Assembly (NCBI RefSeq): GCF_900107045.1
Contig: NZ_FNON01000007.1
Span: 496,001-560,000 of the forward strand
Origin: Amycolatopsis xylanica
Lineage (GTDB): Bacteria > Actinomycetota > Actinomycetes > Mycobacteriales > Pseudonocardiaceae
DNA: 64,000 nucleotides
Direction of reading: 5' to 3'
Below the pieces are notes generated by a model. The model saw nothing but the letters and a program-made list of their open reading frames with translations. It had not been told where the DNA came from and ran no database searches. Of this stretch, positions 36,648-47,923 are shown in pieces. Every line of letters starts with the position of its first letter. Position 1 is the first letter of the stretch. The position numbers were made by a program, and so were the translations under genes.

Positions 36648-39411
36648 GCTCGGCGACAGCCTCGTCCTCGACGGTCTGGATCCGGCTGGCGTGCGCGAGC
36701 GAGGCCGCACGCTCGAAGTGCGCGACCGCCTCGGCGGTGGCGCCTTCGAGCGCGGCGACCCTGCCGAGTTCGAGGAAGATCTGGGTGCGCGCGTTCGCGT
36801 TCACCCAGTCCTCGGTGCACTGCGCGAGCGCCCGCTCCTGGAGTTCGCGGGCCTTCTTCAGGTCACCCCGCAACCGCGCCACTTCGCCGAGACCGGACCA
36901 CGCCACGGCCAGCGTCGCGAGCACACCCGCCCGCTTCGCGTACTCGGCGGACTGTGCGTACGAGGCCTCCGCCTCCTCGGTCCGCCCGGCCCGGAGCAAC
37001 CGCGCGGCGCCACGCGAAGTGAGGTCGGCGAGCTCTTCGACGGCGTTGAGCTCGCGCATGACGCCGAGCGCTTCGGCGGTCATCGCCAGCGAGCGGGTGT
37101 GGTCGCCCGCCGCGTCGGCGAACGCGGCCAGCGCGTCGAGACACTGCGCGAGACCCCACCGTTCGCCGAGGTGCCGGAAAACGGCCAGTCCCTCTTCGAC
37201 CAGCTGACCCGCCGTGTCGATCTCGCCGCTGGTGAGCCAGGCGACGTACCCGGTGCTGAACTTGAGCACCGCCTGGAACCACGGGTCGGGGTTCTCGGCG
37301 AAGGCCTTCCGCATCGGCGAGATCGGCTCGCCCTCGATCGGCGGCCCCTCGAACAGCGCCCACGCGACGACCACGTACGGCTGCCGCAGCGCGCCGATCC
37401 GGCTCATGATCTCGCGGGCACGGGCGATGTGCTTTTCGAAGCCACCCGGCCCGCCCGCCACCGAATGCAGCACGCAGAGGACGTACTCCTCTTCGCAGTC
37501 CGCAGGCTCGACGAGCTCGATCAGCCGCGCGGTCAGCGGGATGATCTCGGTCCGGGTCCCGCTGAGGTACCAATACCAGGACAACGCGCTGACCAGCGAC
37601 AACGCCAGCTCGGTATCGTGCTCGACCGCCCAGCGGAGGGTGGCGAAAAAGTTGCCATGCTCGGCTTTGAGCCTGCTCATCCAGTCGAGTTGCTCGGCCC
37701 GGCGCAGATGCGGGTCGGCCGCGCGGGCCAGCTCGAGGAAGTACTCGGCGTACGCGCGGTGGACGTTTTCCGTCCGCCGCTCCGCGCAGAAGACCCGGAT
37801 CGTGTCGAGCATCCGGTACCGCCCGCCGGACGCTTCGACGAACGACTTGTCGACCAGGCTCGCGAGGTCGTCGACCGTGCCGCCGCACACCCGCTCGGCC
37901 GCTTCGAGCGTCGCGCCGCCCGCGAAGACGGACAGTTTTTCGGCCAGTGCCCGCTCATCTGGTTCGAGCAGCTCCCAACTCCACTCGACGACCGCGCGCA
38001 GCGTCTGGTGGCGGGGCGCCGCGGTCCGGCTGCCGCGGGTGAGCAGCTGGAACCGGTCGTCGAGCCGGGTGGCCACTTCTTGGACCGTCAGCGAGCGCAG
38101 CCGCGCGGCCGCCAGCTCGATCGCGAGCGGGAGGCCGTCGAGCGCCTGGCAGATGTGCGCGACGGTCTCGTCGGCGACGAACCCCGGCGACACCGCTCGC
38201 GCGCGATCGGTGAACAGCCGGACCGCGGGTTCCGGCGACAGCGGCGGCACCGGCGACAGCACCTCGCCGGTGATCCCGAGCGCCTCCCGGCTGGTGGCCA
38301 AAATAGTGACACCCGGGCAGCCGCCCAGGATGACGTGCACGAGCCTGGCCGCATCGGCGACAACGTGCTCGCAGTTGTCGAGCACGAGCAGCAGCTCGCG
38401 CCCGGCGAGCGCGGCGAGCAGCCGGCCCTCCACATCTGCCGGACCCGGAGCGGCGAGCAGGCCGGATTCACGCAACCCCAGCGCGGCCATCACGGCCTGC
38501 GCGACACCACCGGTCAACGGGGCCAAGTCGACGAAGCAGGCCTCGTAGCTCCGGGCGGCCTCGATCGCGAGCCTGGTCTTTCCGGCGCCACCCGGCCCGA
38601 GCAAGGTCACCAGCCGGGAGTCGCGGAGCCGGTCGCCGACCACCCGCAGTTCGTCCTCGCGGCCGACGAAGCTCGTGAACTGCGCGGGCAGCGCGGGGGC
38701 TTGACGCTGATCCCCGCGCAGCAGCGCGACGTGCACCGCGGCCAGCTCCGCCGACGGATCGGCGCCCAGTTCCTCGGCCAGCACCCGGCGGATGTCTTCG
38801 AATTCGGCCAGTGCCTCGGCCTGCCTGCCCGCCGCGTACAGCGCGCGCATGAGCAGGCCGCGCAAACGTTCGCGCAGCGGGTATTTGACGGTCTCGGCTT
38901 TGAGCCCGGCGATGAGCTCGCTCGGGTCGAGGTGCGCTTCGGCGCAGTCTTCGACGGCGGCGATCCGGAGTTCCTCCAGCCGCGTCGCGTGGCCCTCGGC
39001 GAAGGGGGCGTCGATGTCGGCCAGCGCCGGGCCGCGCCACAGCGCCAAGGCGTCGCTGAGCAGGGCGGTGGCTTGTTTGTGGTCACCAGCGGCGAGCGCC
39101 CGTTTGCCTTCGGCGGCGAGCCTCGTGAAGACATGCGCGTCGACGTCTTCGCGGTCGACGGCGAGCCGATAGCCGGACGGGTGCAGCTCGATCAGGCTCG
39201 CGTCGCCAAGCTTTCCTCGGAGCCGCGACACCTGGGACTGCAGCGCGTTCGCGGCGCCGCTCGGCGGCTCCTCGCCGTAGAGCGCGTCGATGAGCCGCTC
39301 GGCGCTGACGATCTGGCCCGCGTCGAGCAGCAGCGCCGCGAGCAGCGAGCGCGGACGCGGGCCGCCGACCGGCACCGGCGTCTCGAGCGCCCCCAGAATC
39401 CCGAACCTCAC
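36625..39411 (-). CDS. SARP/BTAD-family ATPase regulator
   Basis: A 928-residue regulator starting at GTG 39411. It has a winged helix (1-85), BTAD domain (about 90-235), an ATPase with P-loop GPGGAGKT (272-279) and Walker B LLLVLDNCEH, and a helical TPR-like C-terminal third. No C-terminal LuxR helix-turn-helix is seen. SARP-type proteins activate antibiotic clusters; its position directly after the lyase-ACP-ligase-KS-monooxygenase genes suggests it is their pathway regulator. It is a different lineage from the AfsR-like gene at 22546. Confidence 0.88.
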   Translation of the reverse strand: MRFGILGALETPVPVGGPRPRSLLAALLLDAGQIVSAERLIDALYGEEPPSGAANALQSQVSRLRGKLGDASLIELHPSGYRLAVDREDVDAHVFTRLAAEGKRALAAGDHKQATALLSDALALWRGPALADIDAPFAEGHATRLEELRIAAVEDCAEAHLDPSELIAGLKAETVKYPLRERLRGLLMRALYAAGRQAEALAEFEDIRRVLAEELGADPSAELAAVHVALLRGDQRQAPALPAQFTSFVGREDELRVVGDRLRDSRLVTLLGPGGAGKTRLAIEAARSYEACFVDLAPLTGGVAQAVMAALGLRESGLLAAPGPADVEGRLLAALAGRELLLVLDNCEHVVADAARLVHVILGGCPGVTILATSREALGITGEVLSPVPPLSPEPAVRLFTDRARAVSPGFVADETVAHICQALDGLPLAIELAAARLRSLTVQEVATRLDDRFQLLTRGSRTAAPRHQTLRAVVEWSWELLEPDERALAEKLSVFAGGATLEAAERVCGGTVDDLASLVDKSFVEASGGRYRMLDTIRVFCAERRTENVHRAYAEYFLELARAADPHLRRAEQLDWMSRLKAEHGNFFATLRWAVEHDTELALSLVSALSWYWYLSGTRTEIIPLTARLIELVEPADCEEEYVLCVLHSVAGGPGGFEKHIARAREIMSRIGALRQPYVVVAWALFEGPPIEGEPISPMRKAFAENPDPWFQAVLKFSTGYVAWLTSGEIDTAGQLVEEGLAVFRHLGERWGLAQCLDALAAFADAAGDHTRSLAMTAEALGVMRELNAVEELADLTSRGAARLLRAGRTEEAEASYAQSAEYAKRAGVLATLAVAWSGLGEVARLRGDLKKARELQERALAQCTEDWVNANARTQIFLELGRVAALEGATAEAVAHFERAASLAHASRIQTVEDEAVAELTRISSA

Positions 39412-39467
39412 GAGGTCGATTCTGTCCTAACCGGATCGGCGTACCTCAGCTGGCGGTAGCGCACACC

Positions 39468-39492
39468 TTAGTTTAATGCGAATAATATTCGC
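39468..39492. promoter_or_regulatory. Operator-like palindrome before beta-propeller gene
   Basis: GCGAATAATATTCGC (39478-39492) is a perfect 7+1+7 palindrome, preceded by TTAGTTTAAT (39468-39477). It lies 40 bp before the ATG at 39532 in a short A/T-rich patch. A very similar box TTAATTTAAT precedes the GH3 gene at 46083. Confidence 0.5.
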
Positions 39493-39531
39493 GTCCCGTA
39501 CCCCGAGGGGGATTCTCGAAGAGGAGAATCG

Positions 39532-40701
39532 ATGCCGCCGAACCGCATCGTCAGCGCACTGGCCATCACCCTGCTGGGCACCACGCTCGCGGCGCCTGTC
39601 TCCCAGGCGGCCGCACTCAAGGACGTCGTGCTCGTCGGCAACGCGCAGTCAGGCACCGTGAGCTTCCTGGATTCGACCACCTTCGCCAACCTCGGCTACG
39701 TCAACGTCATCCCCGACCTGCAAGAGCGCCTCAACGCGATGAACCCCGTCGAGCGTGCCGGCTACGAGACGGTCAAAGCCGTCGAAGGCGGCGACCGGTT
39801 CGTCGACGACCTCGCGCTCTCCCCCGACGGCCGCAAGCTGTACGTGTCCCGCGGCAACCTCGACGACGTCGCCGCCTTCGACCTCGGCTCCGGCGCCGAG
39901 CTCTGGCACACCCGGCTCGAAGGCTTCCACGCCGACCACGCGGCGCTGTCCCCTGACGGCACCCGCTTCGTCGTCTCGGCGACCACCGCGGGCAAGGCGC
40001 AGGTGCTCGACACCGCGACCGGCCAGATCACCGGCTCGTTCCAGACCGGCACCTACCCGCACCAGAACGACTTCTCCGCGGACGGCCGCTACATCTACAA
40101 CTCCAGCATCGGCACCGTGTCGCTGCCCAAGTGGATGGAATGGGCCAAAGGCGACTTCCTGCTGACCAAGGTCGACGCCGCGACCCTGCAGGTGGTCAAG
40201 ACCTGGCGCTTCCCGCACGGGATCCGGCCGAACCTCGTCGCGCCCGACGGCCACACCTTCTACGCGCAGCTGTCCTATCTCAACGGATTCGTGAAGTACG
40301 ACCTGAACTCGTCGCAGATCGTGAACACGGTGAACATGCCGTTCTCGCCGGCGGGCGCGGCCCTGAAGCCCGACGACTACCCGAAGAACTCGGCGCACCA
40401 CGGGCTCGCGCTGTCCGGCGACGGCTCGCGGCTGTGTGACGTCGGCACGATCGACGACTATGTCGCTTTGGTGTCCACCTCGGATTTGAGCACGGCGGCG
40501 ACGGTCAACTACCCGGTCGGCTCCCTGCCGTACTGGGGCACCACGTCGGCCGACGGCCGCTACTGCTTCGTCTCGCTGAGCAAGCGCAACGAGGTCTCGG
40601 TGGTCGACTACGCGACTGGCCAAGAAAAGGCCAGGGTGCAGGTCGGCGTGTTCCCCCAGCGTGAGCGCGCGGCCAAGGTCGACCCGAGCGTCTTGAGGTA
40701 G
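39532..40701 (+). CDS. Secreted YncE-like beta-propeller protein
   Basis: A 389-residue exported protein with signal peptide 1-27 (SQA). At least six repeats of the type LSPDGxxLYVS / VVDxxTGxE give a seven-bladed YVTN/YncE-like propeller. Several His-rich loops (EGFHADHAAL, YPHQNDFS, NSAHHGLAL) could bind a metal. The periplasmic zinc chaperone AztD has this fold, but no zinc ABC transporter is near, so that link is weak. It has GAGGAG before the ATG, its own palindromic operator and a 30-bp-arm terminator. Confidence 0.8.
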   Translation: MPPNRIVSALAITLLGTTLAAPVSQAAALKDVVLVGNAQSGTVSFLDSTTFANLGYVNVIPDLQERLNAMNPVERAGYETVKAVEGGDRFVDDLALSPDGRKLYVSRGNLDDVAAFDLGSGAELWHTRLEGFHADHAALSPDGTRFVVSATTAGKAQVLDTATGQITGSFQTGTYPHQNDFSADGRYIYNSSIGTVSLPKWMEWAKGDFLLTKVDAATLQVVKTWRFPHGIRPNLVAPDGHTFYAQLSYLNGFVKYDLNSSQIVNTVNMPFSPAGAALKPDDYPKNSAHHGLALSGDGSRLCDVGTIDDYVALVSTSDLSTAATVNYPVGSLPYWGTTSADGRYCFVSLSKRNEVSVVDYATGQEKARVQVGVFPQRERAAKVDPSVLR

Positions 40702-40704
40702 GTA

Positions 40705-40771
40705 GAACGGGATAAAGCGGGCTTTATATCGGGGAAAAGCACCCCGATATAAAGCCCGCTTTATCCCGTTC
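40705..40771. terminator. GATAAAGC hairpin, copy 3 (30-bp perfect arms)
   Basis: Arms 40705-40734 and 40742-40771 are perfectly complementary with a 7-nt loop. It fills the gap between the convergent propeller and parC stop codons, a bidirectional terminator. Confidence 0.9.
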
Positions 40772-40772
40772 G

Positions 40773-43259
40773 TCAGTCGCGTTCGATGAGGTGACCGACC
40801 ACGTCCGGCCCCGGGTGCGCGTGACCCGAGCCGTCGCGCCGCATGTCCACCTCGGGCAGCTCCACCGGGTCACCGTTCGACCCGGCGCCCGCCGGCCGCG
40901 AGCCGATCCACGCCACCCGCAGCCCGCCTTCGCCCTTGAGGAAACGCTGCGCCCGGACACCGCCGGTCGCGCGGCCCTTCGCCGGGTACTCGCTGAACGG
41001 CGTCACCTTCACGCTCATCCCGGTCGACGTGATCACCATCGGCTCGCCGTGCTCTTCGTCGTCCGTGCGGATGGCGCCGAAGAAGACCACGGTCGCGTCA
41101 CCGCTCAAGTTGATGCCCGCCATGCCGCCGCCCTTGAGGCCCTGCGGCCGGACCAAAGACGCCGCGTACCGCAGCAGCGAAGCCTCCGAGGACACGAAAG
41201 CGAGCGTTTCGGACCCGTCGGTGAGCCACGTGGCCCCGACGATCTCGTCGCCGTCCTTGAGACTGATGATCTCGAACTCATCGGAGCGAACGGGCCATTC
41301 GGGCGCGCACACCTTGACCACGCCCAGCTTCGTGCCGACCGCGAGACCGGGCGAACCCGCGCCCTGCTCGCCGAGTGGCGCGATGCCGACCACCTTCTCG
41401 CCCTTTTCCAACGGGATCAGCTCACGCGCCGCCATGCCGCCGCGCAGCGAAACCGTGCCAGCCTGCTCGGGCAGCACCGGCAACGGCAGCACGTCGGTCT
41501 TGAACGCGCGGCCGCGGTTGGTCACCAGCAGCACCTGGCCACGGGCCGTCGAATGCACCACCGCCTGCACGGCGTCGTGCTTCACCCGGCCGTTGCGGCG
41601 GCGCGCTTCCGAGGACTCCTCCGACTCGGCCGCGGTCCGCGCGACCAGGCCGGTGGCCGAAAGAATGACCTGGCACGGATCGTCCTCGACCTCCAGCGGG
41701 CCGGATGGCTTCGAAGCGGCCAGCACCTCCTTGAGGTCACCGTCGATCAGCGCGGTCCGGCGCTCGGTGGTGAAGTCCTTGGCCACCTTGGCGAGCTCGG
41801 CCGAGACGACCTTCTTCAGCACGGACTCGTCGTCGAGGATCTTGGACAGCTCGGCGATCTCCTCGCGCAGCTTGTCCTGCTCGGCCTCGAGCTCGATCTT
41901 GTCGTACTTGGTGAGGCGCCGCAGCGGCGTGTCGAGGATGTACGTCGCCTGGATCTCCGACAGCTTGAACGACTTCATCAAGCCGTCCTTCGCGGCCTGC
42001 GCGTTCTCGCTGTTGCGGATGAGCCTGATGACCTTGTCGATGTCGAGCAGCGCCCGCAGCAGACCCTCGACCAGGTGCAAACGGTCCTCGCGCTTGCGCT
42101 TCTGGTAGCGCGTGCGCCGCGTGACGACCTCGTACCGGTGCGCGAGGAAGACCTCCAGCAGCGCCTTGAGCCCGAGCGTCTGCGGCTGCCCGTCGACGAG
42201 CACCAGGTTGTTGATGCCGAACGACTGCTCCAGCGGCGTCAGCCGGTACAGGTCGGCGAGCAGCGCCTGCGGGTTGACACCGACCTTGCACTCGATGACC
42301 AGCCGCGTGCCGTTCTCGCGGTCCGTGAGGTCCTTGACGTCCGCGATCCCGGTGAGCCGCTTGGACTTGTTGACCTCATCGGTGATCTTCTCGATGATCT
42401 TCTCCGGCCCGACGCCGTACGGCAGCTCGGTGACCGTGATCGCCTGACGGCCGCGGCTTCCTTCCAGCGGCCCGGTCTCGCACTTGGCCCGCATGCGGAC
42501 TACGCCGCGGCCGGTCTCGTACGCCTTGCGCACCTCGTCCAGCCCGAGCAGCATCCCGCCGGTCGGCAGGTCGGGGCCGGGCACGAACTCCATCAGCTTG
42601 TCGAGCGTCGCCGTGGGGTGATGGATCAGCCACCGCGCCGCGGCGACCGTCTCGCCGAGGTTGTGCGGGATCATGTTGGTGGCCATGCCGACCGCGATCC
42701 CGGACGTGCCGTTGACGAGCAGGTTGGGGAACGCGGCGGGCAGCACGGTCGGCTCTTGCAGTGAGCCGTCGTAGGTCGGCCGGAAGTCGACGGTCTCCTC
42801 GCCGAGTTCCCCCACCAGCGCCATCGCCTCGGCCGACAGCCTGGCCTCGGTGTACCGCGAGGCCGCCGGACCGTCGTCGGGCGAGCCGAAGTTCCCGTGC
42901 CCGTCGATCAGCGGCACGTTCAGCGAGAAGTCCTGCGCCATGCGGACCATGGAGTCGTAGATCGCCGAATCACCGTGTGGATGGTATTTGCCCATCACGT
43001 CGCCCACGACGCGCGACGACTTCACGTACGCGTGCGTCGGCCGGTACCCCTGCTCGTTCATCGAGAACAGGATGCGGCGGTGCACCGGCTTGAGCCCGTC
43101 GCGCGCGTCCGGGAGCGCGCGCGAGTGGATGACCGAGTACGCGTACTCCAGGTAGGAGTCCTCGATCTCCGTCTTCAGCGGGTTCTCGAAGACGTTCGCC
43201 CCCGCCTGGTCGAACGCGGACGCGTCGACCTTCGTACTGGGGCCTTTGCGGCGTGCCAC
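40773..43259 (-). CDS. parC: DNA topoisomerase IV subunit A
   Basis: An 828-residue type II topoisomerase A subunit that cuts and rejoins DNA to decatenate chromosomes. The catalytic Tyr136 is in AASRYTEA. The quinolone-determining region KYHPHGDSAIYDSM (91-104) has the wild-type-like Ser98 and Asp102. A coiled coil (about 410-470) and a beta-pinwheel C-terminal domain follow. I see no GyrA-box (QRRGGKG-like), which favours ParC over GyrA. It follows parE with a 29-nt gap on the same strand. Confidence 0.9.
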   Translation of the reverse strand: MARRKGPSTKVDASAFDQAGANVFENPLKTEIEDSYLEYAYSVIHSRALPDARDGLKPVHRRILFSMNEQGYRPTHAYVKSSRVVGDVMGKYHPHGDSAIYDSMVRMAQDFSLNVPLIDGHGNFGSPDDGPAASRYTEARLSAEAMALVGELGEETVDFRPTYDGSLQEPTVLPAAFPNLLVNGTSGIAVGMATNMIPHNLGETVAAARWLIHHPTATLDKLMEFVPGPDLPTGGMLLGLDEVRKAYETGRGVVRMRAKCETGPLEGSRGRQAITVTELPYGVGPEKIIEKITDEVNKSKRLTGIADVKDLTDRENGTRLVIECKVGVNPQALLADLYRLTPLEQSFGINNLVLVDGQPQTLGLKALLEVFLAHRYEVVTRRTRYQKRKREDRLHLVEGLLRALLDIDKVIRLIRNSENAQAAKDGLMKSFKLSEIQATYILDTPLRRLTKYDKIELEAEQDKLREEIAELSKILDDESVLKKVVSAELAKVAKDFTTERRTALIDGDLKEVLAASKPSGPLEVEDDPCQVILSATGLVARTAAESEESSEARRRNGRVKHDAVQAVVHSTARGQVLLVTNRGRAFKTDVLPLPVLPEQAGTVSLRGGMAARELIPLEKGEKVVGIAPLGEQGAGSPGLAVGTKLGVVKVCAPEWPVRSDEFEIISLKDGDEIVGATWLTDGSETLAFVSSEASLLRYAASLVRPQGLKGGGMAGINLSGDATVVFFGAIRTDDEEHGEPMVITSTGMSVKVTPFSEYPAKGRATGGVRAQRFLKGEGGLRVAWIGSRPAGAGSNGDPVELPEVDMRRDGSGHAHPGPDVVGHLIERD

Positions 43260-43288
43260 TGCGAAACTCCTTGGTAGCTAACGAAAAC

Positions 43289-45346
<2,058 letters not shown>

Positions 45347-45508
45347 AGGGTCGTTTCTCCCAGATAGCGGACAAGCAGCGGCGCCGAACCGGCATCCCAC
45401 CGATGGAGAGGGTATCCCCGGAGCCCGACAGTTCCGCGCATTGGAGCGTGACCAGCGGGTTCGCGCGGACGGTGGCCGGCACCCGGTCAGTCATTCTACG
45501 TTCGGGAC

Positions 45509-45952
45509 ATGATCAGATCTCTGACCGTACTCACCGTCACAGTGTCGGCCGTACTGCTAGCGGCGCCCGCGCACGCGGCTACCAGCGATGATGACATCCG
45601 GACCGGGCAGGCGGACCGGGCCGTCCTGGCCCGGCTGCAGGCCGCGCCCGACCTGAAGCAGGCCATCATCGATCACACCGAGTGGCTCACCGACCCGAAG
45701 GGCCCGCGGCTCGCGGTGTTCCCGACCGAGTACGGCCGGACGAGCGCGCCCGCGTCGGCGTGGGCCTCGGCGTGGAACGAGGTGGTCGCGCTGGCGCCGA
45801 GCGCGAACCAGCGGAACATGAAGGACCAGTTCCGCTGCCACTACGACTTCGCGCGGGCCGCCGCGCCGGACAAGCCGAGCTGGAACCTGGAGCAGTGGCG
45901 CCCGGACGTCGGGTATCTGGCCACCGTGCTCGCCCAGTGCAACCCTAGCTAG
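45509..45952 (+). CDS. Secreted DUF2599-like protein
   Basis: A 147-residue exported protein with signal peptide 1-23 (AHA). The conserved part matches DUF2599: VFPTEYGR, AWASAWNEVVAL, MKDQFRCHYDFA, KPSWNLEQWRPDVGY and the final QCNPS. The two Cys (109 and 144 approximately) probably form a disulfide. Function of the family is unknown. It is divergent from parE and followed by a hairpin terminator. Confidence 0.82.
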   Translation: MIRSLTVLTVTVSAVLLAAPAHAATSDDDIRTGQADRAVLARLQAAPDLKQAIIDHTEWLTDPKGPRLAVFPTEYGRTSAPASAWASAWNEVVALAPSANQRNMKDQFRCHYDFARAAAPDKPSWNLEQWRPDVGYLATVLAQCNPS

Positions 45953-45963
45953 TCCCACTCACC

Positions 45964-45999
45964 GAAGGCCGCGTTCATGCACGTGAACGCGGCCTTCTT
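45964..45999 (+). terminator. Hairpin terminator
   Basis: GAAGGCCGCGTTCA / TGAACGCGGCCTTC, a perfect 14-bp stem with a 6-nt loop, followed by TT, 12 nt after the DUF2599-like gene. Confidence 0.85.
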
Positions 46000-46008
46000 G
46001 CTGCTCAA

Positions 46009-46045
46009 AGGTCTGGACCACGGTTATCTCGTCAGTTAATTTAAT
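46009..46045. promoter_or_regulatory. DasR-like palindrome and TTAATTTAAT box before GH3 gene
   Basis: AGGTCTGGACCA (46009-46020) keeps the GGTC-N2-GACC palindrome of DasR sites and the same central TG as the site before the chitinases. TTAATTTAAT (46036-46045) follows 15 bp on. Both precede ATG 46083. Confidence 0.5.
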
Positions 46046-46082
46046 ACGTGAATTTGACGACGTCGTCGAGGAGGCCCCAGGC

Positions 46083-47906
46083 ATGCGAGTCAGAAGCAAG
46101 CTCACCCTCAGCCTGCTGGCAGGCGCGCTGCTACTGGGGTCCCACACCCCGGCGCTCGCCTCCGGCCCCGCGTACCGGAACGCGTGGCTCCCGGTCAGGG
46201 TCAGGGTGAACGACCTGCTCTCCCGGATGACGCTCGACGACAAGCTCGGCCAGATGACGCAGCCGGAGCGGCTCGGCATCACCGACCCGGCCGACGTGGC
46301 CAAGTACCGGATCGGCTCGCTGCTCTCCGGCGGCAGCTCCCAGCCGTCCCCGAACACCCCGGTGTCCTGGGCCGACATGTACGACGGCTTCCAGAAGACG
46401 GCGCTCACCACGCCGCTCGGCATCCCGCTGATCTACGGCGTCGACGCGGTGCACGGGCACAACGGCGTCTACGGCGCGACCGTGTTCCCGCACAACATCG
46501 GCCTCGGCGCCACGCGGGACCCGGACCTCGCCGAGCGGATCGGGCACGCCACGGCCGAAGAGGTCGCGGGCACCGGCATCGACTGGAACTTCTCGCCGTG
46601 CCTCTGCGTCGCGCGCAACGACCGCTGGGGCCGCACCTATGAGTCGTTCGGCGAGGTGCCGGAGCTGGCCGTGTCGATGAGCTCGATCATCACCGGCATG
46701 CAGGGCCGGTCGCTGAAGAGCCCGTCGTCCGTGGTCGCCACCGCCAAGCACTTCATCGGCGATGGCGGCACCACCGGCGGCAAGGACCAGGGCGAGACCA
46801 CGCTGCCCGAGTCCGAGCTGCGCAAGATCCACCTGCCGCCGTTCAAGGCCGCCGTCGATCGCGGCGTCGGCACGGTGATGATCTCGTACAGCAGCTGGAA
46901 CGGCGTGAAGATGCACGGCCAGTCGTACCTGATCAACAACGTGCTCAAGGGCGAGCTGGGCTTCAAGGGTTTCGTGATCTCGGACTACAACGGGATCGAC
47001 CAGATCGACGGCCAGAAGGGCTTCACCCCGGCCGAGGTGACCGCGTCCATCAACGCGGGCATCGACATGGTGATGGTGCCGTTCGAGTTCAAGAAGTTCA
47101 TCGACACGCTGCGCGGCGAGGTGCAGGCCGGGCACGTCACGATGGCCAGGATCGACGACGCGAACCGCCGCATCCTGACCAAGAAGTTCGAGCTCGGCCT
47201 GTTCGAGAAGCCGCTGACCGACCGCAGGCTCACCTCGACCATCGGCAGCAAGGACCACCGCGCGCTCGCCCGCCAGGCCGTGCGCGAGTCGCAGGTGCTG
47301 CTTAAGAACGAGCACGGCGTCCTGCCGCTTAACAAGCACGAGAAGGTCTTCGTCGCCGGTAAGAGCGCGAACGACATCGGCAACCAGGCGGGCGGCTGGA
47401 CCGTCGGCTGGCAGGGCACGAGCGGCCCGGTGACCCCGGGAACCACGATCCTGCAAGGAATGCAGCAGGCCTCGAAGAACGTGACGTTCAGCAAGGACGG
47501 CACGGGGATCGACAAGAGCTACGACGTCGCGGTCGCCGTGGTGGGCGAGACGCCGTACGCCGAGGGCAAGGGCGACCGGCCGCAGGGCATGGGCCTCGAC
47601 CAGACCGATCTCGACACGCTCAAGAAGCTGAAGGACAGCGGCGTGCCGACGGTCGTGGTGCTGGTCTCCGGACGTCCGCTGGACATCGCCGCACAGCTGC
47701 CGGACTGGGACGGCCTGGTCGCTTCCTGGCTGCCCGGCACCGAAGGCGACGGCGTGGCCGACGTGCTCTTCGGCGCGTACAACCCGACCGGGAAGCTGCC
47801 GGTCACCTGGATGAAGAGCGCGGACCAGCAGCCGATCAACGTCGGCGACGGTCAGACCCCGCTGTTCCCGTTCGGCTATGGGCTCCGCTACCGCAAGCAC
47901 TTCTGA
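46083..47906 (+). CDS. Secreted GH3 exo-beta-glucosidase/glucanase
   Basis: A 607-residue GH3 enzyme with signal peptide 1-26 (ALA). Barrel motifs: YGVDAVHGHN, TAKHFIGDGGT, and the nucleophile Asp in KGFVISDYNGID. The second domain has QAGGWTVGWQGT and ends with FPFGYGLRY, without a fibronectin III domain. This two-domain layout resembles barley ExoI-type exo-1,3/1,4-beta-glucosidases, unlike the three-domain GH3 at 11430. The upstream DasR-like site raises the alternative that it acts on GlcNAc-containing sugars. Confidence 0.9.
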   Translation: MRVRSKLTLSLLAGALLLGSHTPALASGPAYRNAWLPVRVRVNDLLSRMTLDDKLGQMTQPERLGITDPADVAKYRIGSLLSGGSSQPSPNTPVSWADMYDGFQKTALTTPLGIPLIYGVDAVHGHNGVYGATVFPHNIGLGATRDPDLAERIGHATAEEVAGTGIDWNFSPCLCVARNDRWGRTYESFGEVPELAVSMSSIITGMQGRSLKSPSSVVATAKHFIGDGGTTGGKDQGETTLPESELRKIHLPPFKAAVDRGVGTVMISYSSWNGVKMHGQSYLINNVLKGELGFKGFVISDYNGIDQIDGQKGFTPAEVTASINAGIDMVMVPFEFKKFIDTLRGEVQAGHVTMARIDDANRRILTKKFELGLFEKPLTDRRLTSTIGSKDHRALARQAVRESQVLLKNEHGVLPLNKHEKVFVAGKSANDIGNQAGGWTVGWQGTSGPVTPGTTILQGMQQASKNVTFSKDGTGIDKSYDVAVAVVGETPYAEGKGDRPQGMGLDQTDLDTLKKLKDSGVPTVVVLVSGRPLDIAAQLPDWDGLVASWLPGTEGDGVADVLFGAYNPTGKLPVTWMKSADQQPINVGDGQTPLFPFGYGLRYRKHF

Positions 47907-47923
47907 GCAGGAAGGTCCCCGCC

